Shown here: positions 1 to 5,430 of the stretch, one piece after another | Layout of the letters: each line of letters begins with the position of its first letter | How positions within the stretch are numbered: position 1 is the stretch's first letter | Assembly (NCBI GenBank): GCA_902463875.1 | Contig: CABQHR010000097.1 | Span: 1-6,805 of the forward strand | Source of the DNA: an uncultured Collinsella sp. | GTDB lineage: Bacteria; Actinomycetota; Coriobacteriia; Coriobacteriales; Coriobacteriaceae | Length of the DNA stretch: 6,805 bases | Reading direction: 5' to 3' | The notes under the pieces: generated by a model | What the model saw: only the letters and a program-made list of their open reading frames with translations | Databases searched by the model: none | Told to the model about the DNA's origin: nothing | Position numbers and translations under genes: made by a program

Positions 1-944
1 CCGGTTTTGCAATGGCGGGGGAGACGTCGGCGCCGGTGATCCATCGCGACCTCAAGCCGTCGAATATCATCGTGACAGGTGCCAACTATACGCCTGATGA
101 CGGCCTGACGTTTTTGTCGCTGGTGATTATCGACTTGGGGATTGCGCGCGTATGGCGCGATGGTGCCGATGCAGACACCATCAAGTTCGGCACGCGACCC
201 TATGCGCCGCCCGAGCAGTATGGGTTTGGGCAGACGAGTGTGCGCAGCGACGTCTACGCACTTGGCGCCCTGTTGTTCTTCTGCTTGACGGGAGTCGACC
301 CTAAACCAGGGCTCGACATGCGCGAGCAATGCGAGGCGCGTGGCATTCCCACTCCACTTGCCGATGCCGTCTGCATGTCGATGGCGCTCGACCCGGCCAA
401 GCGTTTTGCGAGTGCGGAAGCGTTGGGACGGGCGACGCGCTCGGCATACGATCTGAGCCGCCCCGTGCGGCCTCCTACACCTGCGCCTGTCCGTACTCCG
501 GCCTCGGAGACGGTGTTGATGCTCCAAGGGCTCCAGAACCCCGCAGGGCTTCCTAGGCCTGCCGCCTCCGCTGCATACGGTCTGCTCTCTCGCGTTCCGG
601 AGTCTCTGGGGCGCATTTGGAATACGCTTGTCTGCTTCTCGCTACTTGTGTTCTTTGCCGGAAGCCACTTTGCCGTCTTTCACCCCACGGGAGCAAACCA
701 AGGCTACCCGACGTGGCTTCTCATATTCGAGTATTTTTTCTTTGTCGATGGCCTTATGGTGCTTATGCATTTTGCGCTGCTCGATAAGCGCCGTCTTCGT
801 CGGCGATTCGCACTGCTCGACAGCTATCGCGGCAAGAAACTCGCGAAACTCTGGCTCAAGGCATTGGGCGTGCTGCTCCTATGCATGATCGTCATAGTCG
901 CGGTTGCCAATGCGACCGGCGTCGTCGATACTTCCGCTACCTAA
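1..944 (+). CDS. Ser/Thr protein kinase, C-terminal part with three membrane segments (5' partial)
   Basis: Eukaryotic-type (Hanks) Ser/Thr kinase that would phosphorylate proteins at the inner face of the membrane. The frame is open through the left edge (first full codon at base 3), and the glycine loop and catalytic Lys lie outside the window. Counting from the Met codon at base 12, the catalytic loop HRDLKPSN is at 11-18, the metal-binding motif is DLG rather than DFG at 41-43, the activation segment ends with APPEQYG at 65-71, and SDVYALGALL (79-88) is subdomain IX. The kinase fold ends near residue 145. A Pro-rich linker follows, then three hydrophobic segments at about 201-223, 234-257 and 280-303. 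No PASTA or other extracellular sensor domain follows, unlike PknB. The gene converges on the hydrolase gene and ends at a stem-loop. Family assignment is firm; substrates are unknown. The internal ATG at 12 is not the true start. Confidence 0.93.
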   Translation, partial: GFAMAGETSAPVIHRDLKPSNIIVTGANYTPDDGLTFLSLVIIDLGIARVWRDGADADTIKFGTRPYAPPEQYGFGQTSVRSDVYALGALLFFCLTGVDPKPGLDMREQCEARGIPTPLADAVCMSMALDPAKRFASAEALGRATRSAYDLSRPVRPPTPAPVRTPASETVLMLQGLQNPAGLPRPAASAAYGLLSRVPESLGRIWNTLVCFSLLVFFAGSHFAVFHPTGANQGYPTWLLIFEYFFFVDGLMVLMHFALLDKRRLRRRFALLDSYRGKKLAKLWLKALGVLLLCMIVIVAVANATGVVDTSAT

Positions 945-949
945 AAGAA

Positions 950-972
950 AAAGGGCCCCATTGGGGCCCTTT
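950..972. terminator. Bidirectional intrinsic terminator between convergent genes
   Basis: A perfect inverted repeat, AAAGGGCCCC / GGGGCCCTTT, with a 3-base loop (960-962). It lies between the kinase stop (942-944) and the hydrolase stop (983-985). Read on the minus strand, the stem is followed by a good T-rich tail (TTTTTCTTTT). On the plus strand only TTT follows, so it should work best for the minus-strand gene and more weakly for the kinase gene. Confidence 0.85.
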
Positions 973-982
973 GCAGTTGCAC

Positions 983-2116
983 TTAGATGCGGTTCATCTG
1001 AGCGGCGACTTTGTTGTACCAGTCCTGCCACGTGGGCGGGCAGTACTTTTTGGCCGCAGCCGGGGTAAGGGTGGAGCCGTAGTTGGCGCCCAGATAGGCA
1101 ACGTGAGCGGAGATGCCCTCGCTCCAGCTGCCAAAGCTGCGCCAACCGCCGCCACGTGCACTCCAGCCCCAGGCGTTGTAAGAATTGGCGCAATAAGCAC
1201 CCTTGGTGCTCTCGATGCAGGCGATGGCGGGGGACCAACGGGGGTCGACACCGGTATTCCAAGCGGCGACGGCAAAGGTATAGCCCTGGCCTGCCATGGG
1301 GGAGCCGGCGAGATAATTGTCGATGCGGCTCGTCCACTCATTAATGAACGAATCGTAATCGGAGCTACCGGTATTGGCGTTGTTCACCGTGGTGTCGATG
1401 GTGGTGTTGGTGTTGGTGGCCTGGCTGCTGGAATTGCTGCCGCTTACGCCCTCGCCCGAGAGCTTCTCGGCGGCAGCGGCCTTATCGGCCTCAAGCTTGG
1501 CAAGCTCGGCGGCATTTTCCTGCTCGGCTTTTGCCTGCGCCTCGCTGCGGAGCTGCTGGGCCTGAGCCAACGCATCCTCGGCGTTTTTCTGCTCTGCCTC
1601 AAGCTGAGACTTGGCCTGCTGGAGCTCAGCCTTGTTCTGCTCGAGTTCGGTTTGCATGTTATTGAGCTGTTCGATCTCGTCGACGCTCGAGCTCGTGATC
1701 TGGTTGGTGTATTTGCAGGTCGTGATGAACTCACCCAGGCTCTGCGCGTTGACCAGGAAGCTCACGATGGGGTTGGTGCCCATCTGATACTTGTACAGAT
1801 CGCGCATGGCGGAGCTTGCCTTGGCCTGCTGCTCGGGAAGCTTAGCCTCGATTTCCTCGATGCTTGCCTCATTGGAGTCAATCTGCTTTTGCAGGTCATC
1901 GAGTTTGGTGCGGGCGTCGTTGTAGGCGCTCGTGGCGGCTTCGATCTTCTGCTGGGCTGCGGAAAGCTGGTCCTGCGTTGCCTGCGAGGCGGCATACGCC
2001 GCAACGGGGGAGAGCATCGGCGTGGCCGTCAGCGCAACGGCGAGCGCGGCGCTCGTGATGATACGAGCCGGCTTCGACGCAATGAGCGCTGCGGCGCGAT
2101 GATTCGAATGCTGCAT
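983..2116 (-). CDS. Secreted coiled-coil protein with lysozyme-like C-terminal domain, probable peptidoglycan hydrolase
   Basis: A 377-residue exported protein likely to act on the cell wall. Residues 1-43 form a signal peptide: basic start, hydrophobic core ALAVALTATPML, then AYAAS as the likely cleavage region. Two long heptad-like, Ala/Gln/Glu-rich coiled-coil stretches follow at about 45-105 and 145-218, resembling the N-terminal regulatory part of CwlO/PcsB-type hydrolases. A Ser/Asn/Thr-rich linker spans about 220-252. The last 120 residues look like a compact lysozyme/transglycosylase-like domain: ACIESTKG places a candidate catalytic Glu at 302, followed by AWGW and GISAHVAYL. Cys300, Cys309 and Cys359 could form a disulfide. 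I chose the ATG at 2116 because AGAGGGA sits 4-5 bases upstream; the TTG at 2131 has no ribosome site. It shares the 950-972 terminator with the kinase gene. Hydrolase activity is inferred from fold-like motifs only. Confidence 0.8.
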   Translation of the reverse strand: MQHSNHRAAALIASKPARIITSAALAVALTATPMLSPVAAYAASQATQDQLSAAQQKIEAATSAYNDARTKLDDLQKQIDSNEASIEEIEAKLPEQQAKASSAMRDLYKYQMGTNPIVSFLVNAQSLGEFITTCKYTNQITSSSVDEIEQLNNMQTELEQNKAELQQAKSQLEAEQKNAEDALAQAQQLRSEAQAKAEQENAAELAKLEADKAAAAEKLSGEGVSGSNSSSQATNTNTTIDTTVNNANTGSSDYDSFINEWTSRIDNYLAGSPMAGQGYTFAVAAWNTGVDPRWSPAIACIESTKGAYCANSYNAWGWSARGGGWRSFGSWSEGISAHVAYLGANYGSTLTPAAAKKYCPPTWQDWYNKVAAQMNRI

Positions 2117-2158
2117 CCAGTCCCTCTGCAATCAATCGTAGGTTATGGTTCGAACGGT

Positions 2159-2189
2159 ATTCTACTACTGCTTTCGACCTCAACTTGAA
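2159..2189 (-). promoter_or_regulatory. Candidate promoter of the hydrolase gene
   Basis: On the minus strand TAGAAT (bases 2164-2159) matches the -10 consensus at five of six positions. It would start a transcript with a leader of roughly 35 bases before the ATG at 2116. The -35 is poor: TTCAAG at a 19-base spacing or CAAGTT at 17, both inside the palindrome cluster. A weak -35 overlapped by a dyad would fit an activator- or repressor-controlled promoter. Assigned by eye only. Confidence 0.4.
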
Positions 2190-2283
2190 CCTTAAAGGTT
2201 CCAAAGGGTCAAGTTGAACTTGAGGCTTTGGCTTTGACCTGCAGTTATGATGAATTGTTGAGAAACCATAGAGTTCAACTTTA
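2178..2283. promoter_or_regulatory. Cluster of three 15-base palindromes, probable operator array
   Basis: Three dyads share a 7-1-7 layout. Site 1 (2187-2201) is GAACCTT-A-AAGGTTC, perfect. Site 2 (2209-2223) is TCAAGTT-G-AACTTGA, perfect. Site 3 (2269-2283) is TAGAGTT-C-AACTTTA, with six of seven arm positions paired. Site 3 on the minus strand matches site 2 at 12 of 15 bases. Centres of sites 1 and 2 are 22 bases apart, about two helical turns. An extra half-site CAACTTGA at 2181-2188 also pairs with TCAAGTTG at 2209-2216, giving 13-base arms with one mismatch. The cluster lies upstream of the hydrolase gene, with site 1 over its likely -35. The binding protein is unknown; dyads of this kind are used by MerR-, MarR- and TetR-type regulators. 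Confidence 0.5.
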
Positions 2284-2350
2284 ACGTTACGGAGCCCTAT
2301 TTGAGAGGTGTTTTGGGCTGTAAAAGCTATCTCAACGTGGGGTTTTACAA

Positions 2351-2983
2351 CTACAGCGTGCCCTCCTGACGAGCCTGCTCAATCTCTTCGAGGGCCTCGG
2401 CAGGGGTGAACGAACAGGTGCCGTCGCCGAGCTTGACCACCTGGATGTCGTCGCCGATATGGACCTCTCCGCCCTTTAGTACCACGCCAAAAACGCCCTC
2501 GTGGGGAAAGATGCAGTCGCCGGCGAGATAGTAGATGGCACAGCGTGTGTGGCATACCTTGCCGATTTGGCTGATTTCGACAAGCACCTCGCTGCCAAGC
2601 TTGAGCTGCGTGCCCAAGGGGAGCGAGAGTAGATTGATGCCTTGCGTGGTGAAATTCTCCCCAAAGTCACCCTCGTGCACATCGAGCCCGCGCTCCTGCG
2701 CCGTCTGGATGGATTCTGCAGCTAAAAAGGAAACCTGGCGGTGCCAATGCCCGGCGTGTGCGTCGGAGGTGAGGCCAAATTGCTCTATAACGGTGTCGTG
2801 TCCATCGGCGACGGGCGACTTGCGCGTGCCCTTGTGTGCCGACGTGTTGATCGAGACGATGCGGGCGGGTCTGTCGTAGGCATCGTCTGCCGTGCGTAGG
2901 GGAACGGCCGTTTGTGCGCGTTCCGCCAGCTCGCGTTTCGCGGCATTGAGGATGGGGTTATCGGTCGGATGGTCTTGGGGCAC
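2351..2983 (-). CDS. MOSC domain-containing protein
   Basis: A 210-residue, soluble, single-domain MOSC protein (molybdenum cofactor sulfurase C-terminal family). Such proteins are thought to carry or transfer sulfur, or to bind molybdenum cofactor or other thiol-reactive ligands; the exact role of the stand-alone forms is unsettled. Family signs, in order: SINTSAHKGT (44-53), GLTSDAHAGHWHRQVS (70-85), GDFGENFTTQGI (105-116), LPLGTQLKLG (121-130), then the core GKVCHTRCAIYYLAGDC (141-157) and PHEGVFGVV (160-168). Cys144, Cys148 and Cys157 are the candidate sulfur-carrying residues. The start is GTG at 2983, with GAAAGG seven bases upstream; no other Met occurs in the frame. It is transcribed away from the ligase gene and lies upstream of the hydrolase gene across a 234-base gap, so it probably forms its own unit. 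I see no molybdenum cofactor genes nearby. Confidence 0.9.
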   Translation of the reverse strand: MPQDHPTDNPILNAAKRELAERAQTAVPLRTADDAYDRPARIVSINTSAHKGTRKSPVADGHDTVIEQFGLTSDAHAGHWHRQVSFLAAESIQTAQERGLDVHEGDFGENFTTQGINLLSLPLGTQLKLGSEVLVEISQIGKVCHTRCAIYYLAGDCIFPHEGVFGVVLKGGEVHIGDDIQVVKLGDGTCSFTPAEALEEIEQARQEGTL

Positions 2984-3217
2984 GTGCGCGCCTTTCGTTT
3001 GAGGATGTCAATACGCTGAATCCTACAACAATGGTAGGTTCATTGCCCATTGTCATACAACGGTGAGCGCCGTCTTCGTGCTGGCCTTCGTGCTGGACGA
3101 TTACGTCGATTGCCATAGATACGGTGGAGCTTTGGGCACCGGCGGTTTGGCACGCTAAAATAAATCAGTTGCGCAAAGACCGCCCGTTGTGTGGGCAGTT
3201 CATGATAGGAAGTTTCC
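2984..3217. promoter_or_regulatory. Divergent control region between MOSC and ligase genes
   Basis: This 234-base gap separates two genes transcribed away from each other, so it must hold both promoters. For the ligase, TAAAAT at 3156-3161 is a good -10, with TTGGGC at 3132-3137 as a weak -35 (18-base spacing). AGGAAG at 3207-3212 is a good ribosome site five bases before the ATG. For the MOSC gene I find no convincing promoter; TAGGAT on the minus strand (3025-3020) is a possible -10 without a matching -35. A small dyad, CCTAC/GTAGG (3022-3026 and 3034-3038), overlaps it and could be an operator. No riboswitch-like fold is recognised. Confidence 0.5.
3074..3097. repeat. 12-base tandem repeat, two copies
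   Basis: Two head-to-tail copies of CTTCGTGCTGG plus one variable base (C in the first copy, A in the second), at 3074-3085 and 3086-3097, between the MOSC and ligase genes. The copies differ only at the twelfth base. No function can be assigned. It may be a slippage duplication or a regulator's direct repeat. Confidence 0.6.
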
Positions 3218-4474
3218 ATGGCATTGCAGTTTACAGAGCGCGAGTTCATTCCCGTGCTGCTCGGTGGCGACATCAACGCCTATTCGGTGGCGCGCGCCTT
3301 CTACGAGGAGTACCAGGTCAAGAGTCTGGTCTTTGGCAAGTACCAGACGGGTCCCGCGTACCGCAGCCAGATTATCGACTACACGCCCAACGTGGATATC
3401 GATACCATGCCCGTGATGCTCAGGACCGTCAACGGCATTGCCCAAGCGCATGCCGATAAGACGATTGTCCTTGTGGGCTGTGGCGATAACTATGTTGCTC
3501 TCGTGGCTCAGGCCAAGGATGCCCATGAGTTGGCGGATAATATCGTCGCGCCTTACGCTTCCTATAGCATGCTTGAGCAGTGTCAGAAGAAGGAGATCTT
3601 CTACGAGCTGTGCGAGAAGCATGGCGTGCCCTATCCGCATACCTTTACCTTCACCATGGCGATGCTGAACGCCCAAGGCGAGGCGCCTGCCGAAGTGCTC
3701 GACCAGATCGATTTTCCCTACCCGATGATTCTGAAGCCTTCTGACGGCATCATGTGGTGGCAGCACGAGTTCGAGGGCCAGAAAAAGGCTTATGAGATTG
3801 CCGACCGTGCCGAGCTGGAACAGGTCATTCGCGACTCGTATGCCAGCGGCTACACCGACGACCTGATCTTGCAGGATCGCGTGCCCGGCAACGACGAGTA
3901 CATGCGCGTGCTCACCAGTTATTCCGACCGTAACGGCAAGGTGCGCATGATGTGCCTGGGTCACGTGCTGCTCGAGGAGCATCAGCCTCACGGTGTCGGC
4001 AACCACGCCTGTATCATCACCGAGCCCAATGACGAGCTCATGGGCGGCGTGCGCAAGTTGCTCGAGGACCTTCACTTTGTGGGCTATTCCAACTTTGACG
4101 TTAAGTACGACGAGCGCGACGGCTCGTTTAAGTTCTTCGATTTCAACACGCGCCAAGGTCGCAGCAACTACTACGTCACCAACAGCGGCTTTAACGTTGC
4201 CAAGTATGTGGTGGACGAGTATGTGTTCAACCGCCCGTTTGAGCCGGAGTTTGTGACGGCGCAGGACGAGGCGCTGTGGATGGTCGTCCCCATGGGCGTC
4301 GTCGACAAGTACGTCAAGGATCCCGAGCTGCGCGCTAAGGTGCATCGCCTGGACAAGGAAGGCAAGGGCGCCGACCCTTCGTTTATGAAGGGCGACTTTG
4401 TCTTTAACCGCTGGCTGCGCATGTGGCACACCAAGCTGCGCCACTTTAAGCTGTTCAAGACGTATTACAAGTAG
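3218..4474 (+). CDS. ATP-grasp carboxylate-amine ligase, probable D-aspartate ligase for peptidoglycan cross-bridge
   Basis: A 418-residue cytoplasmic ATP-grasp enzyme. By overall resemblance to the Aslfm type (E. faecium D-aspartate ligase), it would activate D-Asp as an acyl-phosphate with ATP and join it to the side-chain amine of residue 3 in the UDP-MurNAc-pentapeptide. Visible marks: an N-terminal segment EFIPVLLGGDINAYSVARAF (9-28) and VLVGCGDNYV (84-93) typical of this subgroup; the ATP-binding strand PMILKPS (169-175, Lys173); the hinge ILQDRVPG (217-224); and the metal/phosphate-binding FFDFNTRQGRS (306-316, with Asp308, Asn310 and Arg312). Length fits the family. The C-terminus is basic (RMWHTKLRHFKLFKTYYK). 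AGGAAG five bases before the ATG supports the start. The aspartate racemase gene begins 84 bases downstream, as expected for a D-Asp supply pair. The ATP-grasp fold is sure; D-Asp specificity is inference, and another amino-acid ligase remains possible. Confidence 0.85.
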   Translation: MALQFTEREFIPVLLGGDINAYSVARAFYEEYQVKSLVFGKYQTGPAYRSQIIDYTPNVDIDTMPVMLRTVNGIAQAHADKTIVLVGCGDNYVALVAQAKDAHELADNIVAPYASYSMLEQCQKKEIFYELCEKHGVPYPHTFTFTMAMLNAQGEAPAEVLDQIDFPYPMILKPSDGIMWWQHEFEGQKKAYEIADRAELEQVIRDSYASGYTDDLILQDRVPGNDEYMRVLTSYSDRNGKVRMMCLGHVLLEEHQPHGVGNHACIITEPNDELMGGVRKLLEDLHFVGYSNFDVKYDERDGSFKFFDFNTRQGRSNYYVTNSGFNVAKYVVDEYVFNRPFEPEFVTAQDEALWMVVPMGVVDKYVKDPELRAKVHRLDKEGKGADPSFMKGDFVFNRWLRMWHTKLRHFKLFKTYYK

Positions 4475-4483
4475 ATGAGTGCG

Positions 4484-4522
4484 GCGCCCGTCCGGTTTAC
4501 ATCGGGCGGGCGCGGGTATGAT
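4484..4522 (+). promoter_or_regulatory. Intercistronic stem-loop overlapping a candidate promoter for the racemase gene
   Basis: Bases 4484-4494 (GCGCCCGTCCG) pair with 4503-4513 (CGGGCGGGCGC) over 11 bp with one G-U pair and an 8-base loop. No T tract follows, so it is not a standard terminator. Inside and after it lie TTTACA (4496-4501) and TATGAT (4517-4522), each one base from consensus, separated by 15 bases, which is short of the usual 17. This may give the racemase its own promoter, or the stem may adjust read-through or mRNA stability between the two genes. Confidence 0.45.
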
Positions 4523-4546
4523 ACGCGCAATTGCGCAAGCGTCACC

Positions 4547-4553
4547 AAGGAGG
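4547..4553 (+). promoter_or_regulatory. Strong ribosome binding site deciding the racemase start
   Basis: AAGGAGG, close to a full anti-16S match, ends five bases before the ATG at 4559. It outweighs the in-frame ATG at 4475, which directly abuts the ligase stop codon and has no ribosome site. Confidence 0.85.
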
Positions 4554-4558
4554 CGGCG

Positions 4559-5305
4559 ATGGAAAAGCTGGGAGTTATCGGCGGCATGGGCGCCGAGGCC
4601 ACGTCGTATTACTACGACCAGGTGGTGCGCCATACGGCTGCTGCCTGCGATCAGGAACATATCGACATGGTGGTGCTCTCCAAGTCGACCATGCCCGACC
4701 GCACGCTTGCCATTAAGACCGGCGAGCATGCCAAGCTGCTGGCGACCATGAAAGAGTGTGCCCAGGCACTCGAGTCGCTGGGCTGTGCGCACATTGCCAT
4801 TCCCTGCAACACGTCGCACTACTTCTACGACCAGATCCAGTCGTTTACGAAGGTGCCGATTATTCACATGCCGCGTGAGTCGGTGCGCTATGCCCTTGCG
4901 GGTGCGGTGATAGGGGAGTGCGAGTTCGACCCCAACCTGAGTATGCCGGCCGAGCCGGTGCACAAGATTGGCATTATGGGCACCGACGGAACCGTGGGCG
5001 CGGGCGTCTACGGCCGCGAATGCGAGGCTGCGGGTGTTGAGGTCGTCTATCCCAGCGAGAAACGTCAGAACGATGTGATGTCGCTTATCTACGATGATGT
5101 GAAAGCCGGACGTGAGCCCGATATGGATAAGTTCGACCGCGTGATGTGGGAGTTCGCCCGTAGCGGCTGCGACCGTGTCATTCTGGCCTGCACCGAGCTA
5201 TCGGTGCTGCAGAAGTATCGAGAGATGCCCGAGATCACCCTCGATGCTATGGATGTCCTGGTGCGCGAATCCATCATCCGCAGCGGCGTCCCCTACCGCC
5301 TCTAG
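4559..5305 (+). CDS. Aspartate/glutamate racemase family protein, probable aspartate racemase
   Basis: A 248-residue cytoplasmic, cofactor-independent racemase that interconverts L- and D-aspartate by a two-cysteine proton-transfer mechanism. The N-terminal GVIGGMGAEAT (5-15) is the family's opening motif. Catalytic Cys83 sits in IPCNTSHY (81-88) and Cys211 in LACTELS (209-215), so both active-site thiols are intact. Length fits the family (about 230-250). The sequence between residues 119 and 135 is slightly extended, with Cys121. The gene follows the putative D-aspartate ligase by 84 bases and would supply its D-Asp, as the racemase gene next to aslfm does in E. faecium. It ends before a strong terminator at 5365-5402. 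Glutamate racemase (MurI) is less likely, since the PCNTSHY and ACTELS contexts and the neighbour fit the aspartate type better. Confidence 0.9.
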   Translation: MEKLGVIGGMGAEATSYYYDQVVRHTAAACDQEHIDMVVLSKSTMPDRTLAIKTGEHAKLLATMKECAQALESLGCAHIAIPCNTSHYFYDQIQSFTKVPIIHMPRESVRYALAGAVIGECEFDPNLSMPAEPVHKIGIMGTDGTVGAGVYGRECEAAGVEVVYPSEKRQNDVMSLIYDDVKAGREPDMDKFDRVMWEFARSGCDRVILACTELSVLQKYREMPEITLDAMDVLVRESIIRSGVPYRL

Positions 5306-5315
5306 CTTCCGACCC

Positions 5316-5360
5316 GTCAAAAAGGGACAGGTTAATTTTGGTAGGTTTTATCTGGTGAAA
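5316..5360. repeat. AT-rich element containing an AAAAAGGGACAGGTTAATTT string
   Basis: Between the racemase stop and the terminator lies a T-rich segment unlike its GC-rich surroundings. It includes AAAAAGGGACAG (5319-5330) and GTTAATTTTGG (5331-5341). From memory, strings of the form GGGGACAGGTTAATTTT recur beside REP-associated Y1 transposase genes in many bacteria. This could therefore be an orphan copy of a dispersed repeat, but no transposase or partner copy is present in the window, so the call is weak. Confidence 0.3.
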
Positions 5361-5364
5361 CAAT

Positions 5365-5402
5365 AAAGGCCTCGGCTCGTTTGGTGCGAGCCGAGGCCTT
5401 TT
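5365..5402. terminator. Bidirectional intrinsic terminator, 15-bp perfect stem
   Basis: Bases 5365-5379 (AAAGGCCTCGGCTCG) pair perfectly with 5387-5401 (CGAGCCGAGGCCTTT) around a 7-base loop. TTTT ends the plus-strand copy, and TTTATTGTTT follows on the minus strand. It stands between the convergent racemase and EcfT genes and should stop both transcripts. Confidence 0.93.
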
Positions 5403-5430
5403 GCGTTGGGCGGTTGCTGTCGGTGGCGAA

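Noticed and set aside
2117..2131. TTG start five codons upstream for the hydrolase gene
   Set aside because: There is no Shine-Dalgarno-like sequence before TTG 2131, while ATG 2116 has AGAGGGA at good spacing.
2147..2155. GGTTCGAAC, matching a tRNA T-loop core and a possible attachment site
   Set aside because: No acceptor, D or anticodon arms can be drawn around it, and no integrase is near. It is just an 8-base palindrome (GTTCGAAC).
881..2188. A 435-codon open frame on the plus strand antisense to the hydrolase gene
   Set aside because: It overlaps the kinase end and crosses the 950-972 terminator. Its Gly/Leu/Val-rich low-complexity protein mirrors the Ala/Gln-rich coiled coil on the other strand.
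2293..2348. Weak hairpins AGCCC/GGGCT and GTAAAA/TTTTAC as a terminator of the MOSC gene
   Set aside because: The arms are 5-6 bp with 17-base loops and there is no proper T tract, so I cannot call a terminator there.
3063..3158. A 31-codon GTG-started open frame in the divergent region
   Set aside because: No ribosome site, no similarity I recognise, and it runs through the 12-base repeat and the -10 of the ligase promoter.
4475..4558. Upstream in-frame ATG giving the racemase 28 extra residues
   Set aside because: No ribosome site precedes it, the extra residues are encoded by the stem-loop and promoter-like stretch, and the family starts at MEKLGVIGGMG, which has AAGGAGG before it.
3200..4963. 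A 587-codon open frame on the minus strand spanning the ligase and part of the racemase gene
   Set aside because: It is fully antisense to two well-supported genes, is rich in His, Val, Leu and Arg as expected from reading GC-rich codons backwards, has no recognisable motif, and has no convincing start site.
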